DNA of 64,000 bases, taken from contig CM050657.1 of assembly GCA_027574665.1 (NCBI GenBank), forward strand, positions 26,266,700 through 26,330,699, written 5' to 3'. Every line of letters starts with the position of its first letter. The first letter of the stretch is position 1. Made by a program: the position numbers and the translations under genes. Below the pieces are notes generated by a model. The model saw only the letters and a program-made list of their open reading frames with translations, had not been told where the DNA came from and searched no databases. This DNA is from Rhynochetos jubatus (lineage: Eukaryota; Chordata; Aves; Eurypygiformes; Rhynochetidae). This document shows, piece by piece, positions 38,601 to 51,981 of the stretch.

Positions 38601-41600
38601 GCCCAACTGGTGGAGGAGACATCTCTGCAGCTGGCTCACTATCCTAGGCCATTATGCTCCATATCAGGATCTGGGAACATGGGGATTTTCGCCTTACTGC
38701 TGGCTCCAGCTTAACCAAGCCAGCCACCCATGTTCCCTGCTGTAATCAGGGATTGCTAAGGGCACACACAACATTTGCACAAAGGAAAAACAGGCTGTCC
38801 TTGCAGATGCAACCCCATTAATGACAGGACACAAAAGGACACATTGTAAATATGGATATAGTTTTTTGAAATAGGTAGAGTAATGCATTCACACTTGAGC
38901 AAGCACATCAGCACACAAACATCATCCAGTTCCTCTGCACAGTGGTGAGTTTACACAGAAAAGATAAATCTATTTCCATAAAGAGTTTTAATCTGGGGTG
39001 TTTTAAATGATGGATGCACTATTTTACAGGCATAAGCACTGTTTCAGTTTCACTTAACACCCCTGCACCCTGCTTGCCCTTGCAATCAGTGGGTTTACAG
39101 TGGCATAGGAGAGATCAGAAATACAAACAGAAGATACGATTTTTTTTTCCAGTCTCATTAAGCAAGGACAAATTCTGAAGGCAAGAAAGAAGGTTTTTCC
39201 CGATATGCAAGAGAAAAGGAAAGAAAATGGAGCAGTTTAAATCACGGTTTTATAAATTCTAACGTCTACATTATCTTTATATCCAACTAAATGGCGTGTG
39301 TTACACGATAATAAGACCTGTATTTTCTGGAACAGGAAATCAGTAAAACAGTTTTCTATCAGACATTACATCTGCTAGTGCCTCAGGACACTCAGACTGA
39401 CTGATGCCAGTAAGGTTGATGTGTGACAATCATAGGCAAATTACATTTTTTTCTGGTTGGTTTATTTTGTTTAAATTGTGTTAAGTGTATAAATAAATAG
39501 CTTAAATGTATTCTATCCAAACAAAGAGAGAAGTTCTCCCACAGAAGCAAACAGACTGATAGTGATGGAGTCCTCTAACTGGTGGGCGTATCTCCATGGA
39601 AGCTTGCGTGTTAAACCATTCTAATTGCCACTGAGTGGTACAATGATGTCACTCGGCTCTAGATATTTATATATCTACCTCTGAAAACTACTGAGAAATC
39701 TGAGCAAGCTTCCTTTAACCGAATAAATGGAGGACTCAACAAATGGGATGCTGAATTATTATCTCTCACTAAAGTGCGACATTCCCTAATCATGTTTTCC
39801 AGCCTAAGCATTTGGATTCTGTAGAATCTTAGTGACACCAATCCTCTAGCAAGCCTAAGTGAGAATTCAGGCAACTCTTCAGCTCCCAGACTGCTTTTAA
39901 ACTCAAATTAAGTGTGTGTCATCCCGTATACTGTGGGATGCAGAAACCGCAGATACATTCATTCCAGCCTACCTTCACTCTGGATCCACTGCCTTGACTT
40001 TGGGACAAACAGGACTTCAGCACTCATGAAATAAGCGCAAAAGAGACAGGTAGGTTTAGAGATAGATCTGCTGTTAGGCAGCAGCTTAACTTACTCTCAT
40101 TTGTCTTTTGTCCATGTCACGAAATCCACAAGCAGCTAGGTTGTGTTTATCCAGGTACTTCAAATATTTCCACTTTACAAGCAATGAACAAGCTCCTGTG
40201 CATTTCATAAATATTAACACCATAATCCCTTCTTAATCTGGCAAGGGGTGGAAGTTTTCATCCTTTGGTATAATGCAAGCAAATATTATGGGAGAGTTTT
40301 CTGTCCGTTCCCTGCTGACTGAGTCTGCAGCATTCAGAATTGAAGTGTGGAAGTGGAATTCTTGACTTTCAGGGTTTATTTACAGATTTTGCCAGACGAA
40401 TGTGTAACCTGTGAACTATAATTAGGGATTTCCAGCTGTTACCAGAAAGCGTGGAGTGCACAGGTTACAAGCTTTGAACATATTTAAACATCACTACTAG
40501 TAATCCTAAAATATTATTAAATGACAAGGGATGGAATAGCATATGTTTAAAGGTGCATTACCCCTGCAGTCACTACAGTTGGGCATACATATAGAATATA
40601 AATATAGACCCTTGAGTCTCTGGGGTGCATTTAAGCACAGTCTAATTAAGTGGCACCAGCTCAGTATTGTATTTCCCTGGTTTGACCATTGGACAAAACT
40701 GTAAATACCTTTTTCTGTCTTGACTGATTGAAAATAATTTTGTGGAGCCTGCGAGAGACAGCCTTGGTCCTTTATTTAGGTATGTAGCAAGAAGAAACTG
40801 TGCATAGAAGAGGAAATAATCATCTCCATGTAATGCACTAATTGTCTATTTTCTAGAAAACTTTAATACAGAACGTTTACTTCATTTCCTACAGCCCCCA
40901 TAATAAGAGATATTCCTCAACAGGTTTTGTTTTAAATACAACTTAGGCAGTTCAACATTCACCAAAACCAAATCTTTGTAGAGTACTCTGACCTTTAGCT
41001 TGTTTGAAGATGAATTTCCTCTAAAAAAAAAAACAAGAAAAAAAAATGTTTATGTCAACTGGATAAGCTAATTCTGAATTCCAAGGTTTTTTGAGAAGAG
41101 CCAGATTTCAGCACAAGGAAAATTGTTCTAATATTTTGGTCCATAACCAGCTCAAGCACTATCTGACATAAAACCCATCAGATATTCTTTTACCACTCCC
41201 CACACAGAGAACTAGTGAAGGACCTATTTTTTACCATGTACAAAATTCTAAGTTCAGAGAGATACACCTCTGTATTAGTTAAGGGGGTTTTGTGGCTACA
41301 GTTTCACAGAGACAACACATAGCTTCTCAAAATTCTGTCCTGTTTAAATGAACTCTTCAGCGAGGGAAAAGTACATCTTCAGAATAAATAGGAGTAAAAT
41401 GTAAACAGCTTCAGAATAAACAAGAGAAAAACCTAAACATTAATCTTGTAAAGAGGCAGGTCTGTAAGGTTTCCATCCTGTGAAACCATGATAGCTTCAT
41501 TCCAAAATCCAGCCACAGTCCTGATTAGCATGCATTCTGAGACCATACACATATGTTCCCAGTGCTGGCCACTTGAGTTTCAGCCACCTAGTTTATTATT

Positions 41601-44600
41601 ATTTCTCATCTGATTTCTAGTCAATATTTAAATAGACATAAAACAAAAGCAATCAAGAGCTCCTTTTAAAAAGTACAGACATGTGTAAGCTTCTATAATT
41701 TTTTTTTCCCCTCAAGTTACTAAGTACAGTAATTCAAGCTTTGGCTGTCTGCCTAAAACTACAGTTTCCTTAAGTTTTAATTCAAACTTTCATCTATAAA
41801 ATTGATTGTGCCATTAAAATAAAAGTGACATAGTTACCAACTACTCTCTATAATTAGATACTGTTAGGCACTTCCTGTTACTTGAAAAACATTCTTCATT
41901 TAATATACAGAGAGAGGTAGTGTTGACTAATGAGCTGCTCCATTACTAACTTTTACCAGTTAGTAGTAATAGTTTTATCAGAGCTGCAAACACTTTTGAA
42001 TAGCCAGATCTTTGTTTTGAGAGCTGAAATGTTCCAAATACATTAAAACTCTGGAGCCCACGTGCAATATGGATTCTTTGTTCACCTCCTGTACAGGCTG
42101 AAAGAGACAACCTAGGCATAAATGGCCATTTGTTCTCATTACTGATCCCAAGGAATATTGTGAAAGAATGCAGAAACTAATCTAAGTATCCTGGCTATGT
42201 TCCAGCTAGGATAACTACATCCTCTCTACCCTAAACACCCTCTATTTCTCTCCACTCTTTAATTTCATTTTAATAAATGACTCATTTCCCTAGTTATAAA
42301 ACATTGACTAGTGCTGATGGTAAAGAATGACTACCATGTTCCTCTCCGAGGATGACTGCAGGACAAGCCTGACCTACCCAGGGTCAGGCAGGCTGGGGAG
42401 ACAGCACTCTGCCCACTTGAGTTGCACCCCAAAAGGGCTGAGAAAACATAAGAGATGAGCCAAAATTAGGAGGAGCAAATTAGAAATAATATCTTGCACC
42501 TCTCTAAGTAGGAGAATGTTCCAACCTAGGATGGAACGAGTTCACTGCCACATAAAAACACAGGTTGCATTTGCAGTTGTGGAGCCATATTCCCATTGGA
42601 ATTTGAGTATCTTCAGCTTGGGACTGTGTCTACAAGCTCTTTCTCAGCTTTAGTTGTGTCAGCAGAAGAGATCCCATCAGCCTATGTCCCCATCACAGCT
42701 TCCCTCCACCCTCTGGCTACTCCTCTCACGGACCTCCCAGTTAAACTGCTTCTCTGAGGGCTTGTTTCAGCTAAAGTAAATCTGATTAGCATAAACAGCT
42801 TAATAATAGGTCTTTGCTAACACTAATCCAGCCCATGTTGACTGGAACAGGGTTAGAGAAAATGTCACAAGCAGCTCAGCTGCCAGATACCAGAGGACGG
42901 TGTATTCTTTCAGGGTGACAAAGACAGCCACCTGGAGGCTGGTCTCTTCGTTCACCTTATCTGCAGCCAGAGAAGGATCTACATCTACTGTAACGCTTGT
43001 CTTTAGCCAAAAACGTATAAAGCTGGAGGGTCTGTCATTAAACTGGAAAGATCCAATCTCTTGTCATAAAACAGAGTTTAAATGATTGAATTTACAGAGA
43101 AATAACCAAGACATACATAAGGGCACAGAAATACGGAAACATAAGCCTAGAAGATGAAAGTATTGTTTGAAGAGTTATATCAGAGGCCTTTCAGAAACCT
43201 TTTATACCCCTAATTTGTTGGTTGAACTGAAGTTTTCCTGTTGCCATACCCTAATAACAGTAGAAAAAAAATATTAGTAAGGAGGGAAGGGAAGTGATTG
43301 TCAAAGGTGAGCAGCAACAAGGAAAAAAAATACAAGATCAAGGAAAAAAAACCCAAGATCAAAATAAACAAAGTGCAGTATATGGTAAGGATTGCAGAGC
43401 AAGTAGCTACCCCATTCTCTAACATCTTGTGAAGTGTGCACCCAACTCCTAACCAGGTTTCTGGACTATATAAACAATAATCCTGGCTACAGTACCTTAG
43501 AAAAGACTGTGCTCCTGAGTGGGATTTAGAGGTACAAGTGTTAATGGGGTGTGACAAACCAGAGAGGAAAAGAGTTGTCAATTTGCTGCTTTTCCTAGCT
43601 GGAGTAAGGCTGATCCTTCCCTGCCTCTCCAGAATTTGGCATCCAACAGCTGGCTTCATAGCAATTTGCAGTTAGACGTTCAGCTTGTCTAGTGGTCAGT
43701 GGCTCAGATCCCCTCAAGTTTTCCAAAAGGTGGCAACAATCACAATGTTACTATTCCAAACAAGACAGCACCCTCAGTTTGTCAGCATTAAGTAAGCTTA
43801 TTTAAACATCAGTTCAAGGCTGGAAATAATCTAAATTTGTCCTAGGAAAAGCAGGTTGAACACTGAAGGTGAATTGCAAAGTTGAAAAGAAGATTACAGA
43901 ATAAAATACCAAGCATAGAACTTAAGAGAACTCACACCGGAATCTCTTCCATTAAGCCTACATTTTCCCTTTTTTTCTTCAAAGCAAACTCCCTAACCAT
44001 TCACAAATCTTTAGCCAGCAATAGCTCTGATAAACCACATTTGCCTCTACCTTTTTCTCATGAGCCTGGCTTTTCTCTTTCCTCTTTCAGTACAAGTAAA
44101 ATATTTGGTGACTGCACTGGAACCAATTCAAGGCAAATCAAACATTTGGGGCATCTCTGGAAGGGAAGACAGATAAAGGCGAGAGGGGAGTTAACTTTCA
44201 GGACTATTAAAAAAAACTTTATGAATCCAGTATCAGAGGAAATGTTCACTGGATGCATATCCTGTGGCTCAGTTTAAGCTCTCCACAGGGACCAAACACA
44301 GCACATTAATAATATGGATGACAGAACTGGCATATAGGGTCTTTGTCTGAACTATATTCCCTACTCTCTTCTTGTCAGCTTGGAGACTTGCAACAAGTGG
44401 GTTGTTTCATCCATCACTCCCTTATATATCCACAAGGCTAGATCCAGAACAAAAAACTATTTCAGATATTTCTCTTAAGCATGACAGTAGTATCACAGTT
44501 TAAATAAAGATGTTTCTAGTTTTCTCTTTCTGTTTTTTATACTTGCATTGAATTTCTATTGTTTCACTCAGAATGAAATGTCATTGATTTTTTCCTTATT

Positions 44601-47600
44601 TCTCTGCATAGTTTTATCCAGGGCACCCAGACTTTGATTTGCAGTGCCAGTGGTCATTATTAAAAGGATAGTTAATCCAGTCTGTAAACTGTGATGACAG
44701 TCCAGTTTGTTTACCCATTCTTACAAAAAACATTATCCATGCTATCACAGAAAGAAAATTCTCCTAGGAAACCATGAAAGTCTGAAAGCTGCTCCCTAAA
44801 TTTCACCTTTCACTTTGCCTAAGAGCCGCTTAGAGGTTCTACCTATCTGGGCTATTAACTAGCTCTTGCCATCAGAAAGGCAGAACGTCCAGCAACCCTT
44901 AATTACAGTTACCCTCACCACAGAGCTTGAGGTAAAGCAGTGGCATAACCTCTACTGTACTAACAGGAGGCACAAAGAGTCTGTATAACTTGCTGAAAGC
45001 ATTCACAAGGTCTGTGATAGAGGCAAGATTTCAGTGCTCCCTTTGCATGATAGGGCTCTTACCTCTTTGAAAGCCAGGCAGCACAGAAGCAAGGGAACTC
45101 ACTTGCTCCCTCCCCACGACCCCCTTGCTTTTCCAGTTTTGATGGCTAGGAAAGTCACATATTGGGCACTTGTCTAAAAAACCCTTATTTTATTGGCAGG
45201 AGGAATAAATGGTTCTGTGTCACTGATGGAGATGTTACTACCAGTTCACCAGGTCTCTGAATACAACAATTTCCTGTAATGTGCATCCCTCAACCCAGTT
45301 AAAGGCTCCCCCAGCCACGGAAAATCTGGGAACAGAGATGAATGAACCACTTCAGCCTCTCCAGACATCTGCCATCTTTGCCATCAGTTTATCATTTCAC
45401 AAAGAACTAAATCTAACATGCAAGAATCTGGTTTTGTATAAAATTTGCCAGCCTCAATACAGACTTATAAGGAAAGACAACCCTAGAGCTTGGGATCCTG
45501 GGCATTCTGTAGTTATGGTAACTTAACTTAAAAAAGTAAGCGTCCTGTCAGAAGTGAGACCATTCACCACTGTACTGAAGAGTGTTCTGTTGTACACTTG
45601 CATTTGTAGCAGGCTAAGCACTCCCATCAATAGACCCATAAGCAGTTTTCACACTTGTACTATCCAATTTAGGAGGGAATGTTGGTTTCATCTCAATTAT
45701 ATACTGTAATCCTCTATTTAATCCCTCCTTTCAGGTTTTACTGCAATTTATTCTATTGAAAATCTGCCTTTGCTGTTAAAGATGTTACTATCCAGTATGG
45801 ACATTTGCAGTGCACTACTTCTTTTTAGATCCCAACAGACCCTTTCTAGGTTACAATAATTCCTTAGGCAATTTTTCACATTATTTTTACAACTGAAAGT
45901 AAAAAAGCTAAGCAAATTGTCCTCTGGGTACCACAAATGAGTAAAGTCCTACCCTTTTGTGTCCTCCATCCTTTAACAGCTTCTCCTCTCCTCTATTCCC
46001 TTTCCATATCACTTCTGCCTTCTCTCAGTTCCCAGAGCCACATGCCCTTATAAACTGAAGGTACTACAGGCAACTTTTTAAACAAGAGTGATTAGTAGTT
46101 GTGGCTGTCAAGCTGCATGTGTGATGGCTGTCCAGCTGGCTGCTTCTTTCTGGAATGGCAAAGCTGCCACGTTGTAGTCATTCTGTTTCAGGGGGAAAAT
46201 GCACTCTACCCTCTTCTGAGCCACCAATATGCACTGTGTAACACCTTTGAGACTAATATTCCTCTGTCAAATTTGGCTGAAGATGACCAGTGAGTTCCAA
46301 AGCTACTGAGAACTGAAAGATGGACAGATGGACAGCATGGCTGCAGGTATTCCTCTTGAAAAGTGTATCATACACCCCCACCCCTAACAATTCAGCCATT
46401 AGCTGTCTCTAGGTTCAGGACAACGAGACAGGTTTAATTACATTCCAATACAGTCAAAAGACACAAGTTTTAAAAGCGTATGGTCAATCAACAAAGATTA
46501 TCCAGACTACAGTAAAAGCCAACGGATCTGGTTACTATTCTGCCTGGGGAGTACCCCTCACTCCTGATAGAAGCACAAAGAACCAGTGTCATGTGGAAGC
46601 TCCACACTGAGCTTGTTTTGAAGTTTAAGAAATTGTCTCATCTCCCGCTAGACCTATGAGATTGCAGTGCTTTCCCACAGGTACACAAGCCATATCTTCG
46701 CCTCTGCCACTCCCACAAACTGTACTGACAAACACATTCCAGTTGTCATTATAATCCTCCCAGAGGAAGGGGTGGCGGAGGGGACATTTTTAACGTAAAT
46801 CCCTCTTTAAGCTTTACTTAAAAGGTTCAAAATGAGTTAGCTTTTCATGTCCCTTTTATTTTCTTTCATTTTCTGAAAAAAAATTGCTTGGGATTAACAG
46901 AGAAGCAAGCGCTCCAAGGAAGGTAACTCTAGTTGTCTTCAAACTACTAGAAGCATTCCTAAATCCTCAGTTATTTCTCATGTAATTGAATAAAACTCAG
47001 CCTTATAGAATTATGGTCACTGTGGTAATGCTTCATCTACTACAGTCAGATCTTGACAGCCTCTACAGTGAAGTCTAGGCTGTTAAAGTAGGATATGATC
47101 TAATTGTCATCAAAAGTAGGTACTTTCTAACCTTTCTACGCGTTAACGTTGTCCCCTTTACCAATACATCCTCCAATCACATGTATCTCAGTAAGGTTTT
47201 CCAGGAATTGTGGGATAGGTACACAGGAAGCAGTGCAATCATAGATGGAGTATGTATTTTGATTCAGTTCCCACTGCTTTGTTACTGCATGGGAAGCAGC
47301 AACAATTGTCCCATGAGGGACAACACAGTATTCAACTGGGGTTTTTTATAAGAGACCTTAGAACTCCAATACTTTTCTTAGAAGCCTGGGAGTTTACAGT
47401 ATCCAGATGATAGCCAAAGGACAACTTACACTTCATTTTTACTTTTTGAGAGGTTTGAAAACCAACCTAAAAGGTCTTAAAAGAAAAAATAGCAGAAGTA
47501 GTAAATAGGACTACGTATGCTGATAATAACATGATACTTTTCCAGGGGGATGTGTGTTAACTGGAGGGTACCAGTTTCTGACTGTGGCAATACAAAGCTT

Positions 47601-47894
47601 AACCCCCTCCTGTGTACCACAAGAAAAGTGAATTTACCTTTACTGCAACTTATCACCGCACAATCAAAACCAGTGTGTACTGAACTTAGAGCTAGCGATC
47701 GCTCTAAGGCAGAAATTGCAGTGAGGTAACAAAGTACAGAGCAGCCTTCAGGAAAAGCAGCATTGCTGCCTGGACCGAGAGACACCTTCTTGGAGAAAAA
47801 GCAAACAGGACAGTACGGCAGTGGGAAGAGGACAAAAATGGGCATTTAACTGCTAAGAAAAAAGAAAAGTCTAGAACTAAGGAAACAAGGATTT

Positions 47895-47909
47895 ACACAC
47901 ACACACACA
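47895..47909. repeat. (AC)n microsatellite
   Basis: About seven perfect AC dinucleotides. Confidence 0.85.
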
Positions 47910-49289
47910 GAGCAAGAAAGAAGGAAGATGGAAGGAGATAGAGGTTAGGACACCAATAGGTCAGGCAAAGTTTTCTGGGGTTTCCACTTCTCATCATTTG
48001 CAAACAATGCCTGGGAAAATCTTGCATTTAAAACTTTTGTAAAAAAACTTTGTAAAGTGAGGCACACCCCCCAGACCAAGGGGAATGTAATCTTCTCTGA
48101 GGTGTCCAGGGTGTTGTTGTGGCTTGCCATGCTCCCAAATACAGAAGACTTAAGAAAGTGTAAGCTGTCTCTTTGCGCAACTCCCCTGTTAAGCAGAACC
48201 TTAACACTGTTGCTATGCACAACCAGAGACAGGTACCTCTGTGCTTAATCTGTTGGTTTTATTCTCCCAAAAGAAATTCTCTGCTCCTTGATAGGACACT
48301 AATCTTCCCTAATCTTACAAGATCAGGTTACCTGTTTCTGCCCACAAACTGTCTGTCCTTCTCTTTCATGTCTTCTCCCTTTCTGAACAAATGCATTGGT
48401 TTTATGTCTGAGCAGGGGCTTACAACTTATTTTCTCTTGGGAGTAGCATTGTCCCAAAGGCACATAGTACACCCTTCACTCGAAGTCTGAGCAACATTTA
48501 ACATCGTTTTAAAAAGGATGGCAATAAAATCTGTCACCCACAGACAAAAAAACCCAAATCCAAAAGCAAAAAAATAAGACAAACTCCAAATAAAATTAAA
48601 TTATGAAGAGACAGGGATCAGCACATCTCCTTATATTTACCTGGAGGGGAATCTAAAAGTACGGCAAGTTTTGGAGTTAGTAAAAGGAACAGAACAGAAA
48701 ATGCAACAAAAGAAATGTCCTTGTAGTGTTAATTTCCCTGGCTGCTTTGCACATGCTTTGAGGAAGATGCAGGGCAAAATCGTTTCGAGATCACAGCATT
48801 TTGAGGCAATAATGTAGCTCATTTTGTCACCACTACAGATGGCAGGCTGTAATGAGCCCACGTTAATGACTACTATAGATATTCTATACGCAGATATGGA
48901 ATGGTGCACTGCGAGATGTCAGCAATGAAACCAAATGCTGAGAGCCTTGGCCTCATTTCAGGTTCTGTTACAAACATGAAGCTCAGTCCCTGTTTGCTCA
49001 AAGGTGGACATGAGATTACTATATTCAAGCGAATTTGGTTCCATTTTTAAATAAAACAAATGTTGATTAATGGGTTTGTAATGAAATATTTTCTCCCCGA
49101 TAAAACCAGGTGAAACTCACACGTTTTTCCTGAAGTGTCAAATTCATTTTTGGAAATGATGTGGCTGAAAGTAGAAGACAAAACTGGACCCCGCAAAAAC
49201 TAGAACTCGTAAACACACCTGCTCAGACTGCCTTTCAAGCTGACAGATGCCCTTTTAGCATATAAAGCCCCCAGAAACAAGAAGACGCA

Positions 49290-49700
49290 CAATAACTACA
49301 CATAGTCAGGGCCCAGAGCGCACCAAGAGATCCTACCTGCCCCAGCCAGACTCACACAGGACCCACACCCTCTGCCCATACCTCCAGGAATATAATTTAA
49401 ACTCAGGCCTAGGCCCGCAGTCCTGGCCTGAGCTACATCACAGGCGTAACTGTAGCCATTCCTGCGCCACTGTTGTTTAGACTTCCCTCCCCGACCAGAC
49501 CTGTTGCATTATTTTCACCTGCTGATGGCTGGGCTGCTGCTGTCACCACCCTACTCTGCTCTTCCAGCTCAGACCAGGACTGAAGGCCCAGGTGTGGGTT
49601 TGAATAAGGCTCCTGGATGCACATGTGAGGGGTGGAGGTCTCAGGTAATGCTGGCCAGGACAATTAAGGCTTATTGGTGCACCCAGGGCCCTGATATATA
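49290..49700. other. GC-richer patch, possibly an unrecognised old repeat
   Basis: The composition changes sharply from the flanking AT-rich DNA, with blocks of CCC/GGG and CTG/CAG words and several short open frames on both strands. It looks like an interspersed repeat read on the minus strand, but I cannot name a family or find terminal repeats or a target-site duplication. A CpG-poor gene fragment or lncRNA exon is an alternative. Confidence 0.25.
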
Positions 49701-51966
49701 CAAAACCTGTGAAAGTTTGAAAAAAAAACCCCAAGCCAACAGACATTTCTTACAGTCTTTCCCAAGAAGATATTTCAAAATGACAACCTTCAGTCCAGGA
49801 AGATAGAAAACAGCAGACAGATACCGTATGGGGACCAGGATTTACTTTTCTCTTTGAAAAAGTGACCATTTCCAACAACAGTTAGGTGAGATATGCTCTA
49901 GAAACGCCCCTGACTCAACAACAGGCACGCAACCTGTGGATGTGCAATTCTGCATTCCCATGTAAAGCTGAACTCACCATGTGTTGAGCCCATCGGTCAT
50001 GTCAAAACAAACACTACTTCTACTTCTTCCTAGAGTGGGAGGTGAGTGAAGGCCATACCACGTTGGTTAGGTATAGCATCTCCAAGAGATCTATCACGTG
50101 GAAGAATTAAGTGAAATTTAGGTTGACAACTATGTTTTATGGGATTGAGGTCATTCTGAAGGACAAGAGTTTGTCATATGAAGAACTGGCATTTGGGATT
50201 AGAAAATGAAGAGAAATCATTTGAATAAACTACCAGATGGGAACCACACTTGTCATGAAGGTGCCCTTAATTGGCTCCAGCTTCAGACTAATCTGAAAAA
50301 TGGGTTTGGACACAGCAACAAACTAACCAGCAAGAATCAGTAGCAGGCACTCAGACAACAAGCCCAGGAAACAGCTAAATGAATGTGATACAAGGACTAT
50401 AAGGGTGTCTCATGTCATAAAGTTATAATGGGGAAATTATTGACCTTGTATAATTTCTGCCTGAAGTGGTGATAAACTTCTAATGATTTCTCATGGCCAC
50501 AGAAGGAAAATTAAAACAATGTGAGAATATAAGCCATCTGAGAAGCTTCGTACAGCTATGAAAATGTGTTGCCTTGATACTAAAGACATCTTCTGCTGAT
50601 CTCCATAAATAGTTTCAGAGAATCATGCTACCCTTTATTGAGATACCAACTGAGATTTTAACTTTTTTCCAGCCCCTTACAGTGATGTCAGCCTTGTTAA
50701 TGTCAATGGAAATAGTTCTAAATTACTGCTTAACCAGAAGAAAATCAAATTGTATTACTCTTCCAGCAATGATATCTAAACATTTCTAACATGGGCAAAC
50801 AGACAAGTTGTTTCCATCATCACGTGAGCAACTAAACAAATTTATGTTCTTCAAGCTGCCACAACTTCCTCCCAGAGGATTTAAGACTAATGGACAAACT
50901 TCTTACACACTACCTGAAATCCTCTTGGGATAACAGCTTTTGCAATCCTTAGCATCACATCACTGTGTTGCAAAGAGTACATTGTTCATAAAGTGCTCTT
51001 TTCCTGCTGCAAAAAAAACCCTCAAGACCCTTAAGCCCTGGCTTCTACCTGAAGTATCCCCTCAAATATTTGTAGTCCCTCCTGTATAATAGGTTTTCTA
51101 TACGAGACCCACGTTATACACAAAAAAACTACACTAATTGGCTTTTATTATCTTAATAATCTTAACGTTTCCTCATCTAATAATGGTTAATTTTATGTGC
51201 TTCTGTAATGCACTCCTAAATTACTAGTTTATAAAAAAAACCCAAAACAGTGCTGATTTCAGGTTTTGACACATTGCATTAATTATCTGGAAATGTCTCT
51301 GAGACTTCCTAGAGCAGATTTTCACAGTCTCCTTATTATCCTCGTACAGACGGTTTAAGCATACTGTAGGCTACTCCAAGTTCATCATGCTTGTAATTTA
51401 CACAAACCTTGTAATTGATATTTGTAAGCACAGAAAATCTGGAAGTGAAGAGAAATATTAGATGGCCTCCTGCTTTTAGCTCACAGATCTGCCTCTTGAA
51501 CAGATGTACTGAGAACTGGTGCTGCAAGGAGATGCAGACACCCTCTCCACTGAATTCAGAGGAGAAGTGAGCGAGGGGAGGGTGCACACAGCCTAGTCCT
51601 ATTCTTCCTTGCACACAGTTTACATTCAGGTGCTCCTTTGCCATTTAGGGCGATTTACTTACGAGCCCAGCAGTAAGCAGAAATGAAGGGAAAAATTAAA
51701 AAAAACCCAACCAAACAAACAAAAAAACCCACAAAGGAAAATAAAACAGTGAAAAAAAAAAAAAAAAAAACCAGAGTAGAAACTTTATTCCTACCAGAGT
51801 AGGAAAATCATTGTAATCACTAGTCAGAGAACATGCAAATACCAAGGAAGCCACAAACTGCAAGGTATAACTAGATAATTCAGATATTAAAATGAGTTCT
51901 TTCCTCTCTCTCCCACCACAAGTGTGAGAGCCAGAAGCCTAAATCCTGAATTTGCCAAACAAAACG

Positions 51967-51981
51967 ACACACACACACACA
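51967..51981. repeat. (AC)n microsatellite
   Basis: About seven perfect AC dinucleotides. Confidence 0.85.

Larger units (their letters stand above)
34726..49289. other. AT-rich intronic or intergenic DNA
   Basis: No supported genes. Just right of the pol relic, about 34705-34760 reads GCTCCTGTGAAGAAAATTAA then CTCTATCC, a motif I associate with avian ERV sequence, so the mosaic may extend to about 34770. Other contents are an A28 tract at 35201-35228, (ACCA)n at 35611-35628, a somewhat GC-richer patch at about 37990-38300 that I do not recognise, and (AC)n at 47895-47909. The 149-codon minus-strand frame at 43210-43659 has no domain. Confidence 0.5.

Noticed and set aside
43210..43659. 149-codon minus-strand open frame with Leu/Phe-rich C-terminus
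   Set aside because: The hydrophobic stretch comes from translating purine-rich, A-rich plus-strand DNA. No family resemblance and no supporting signals.
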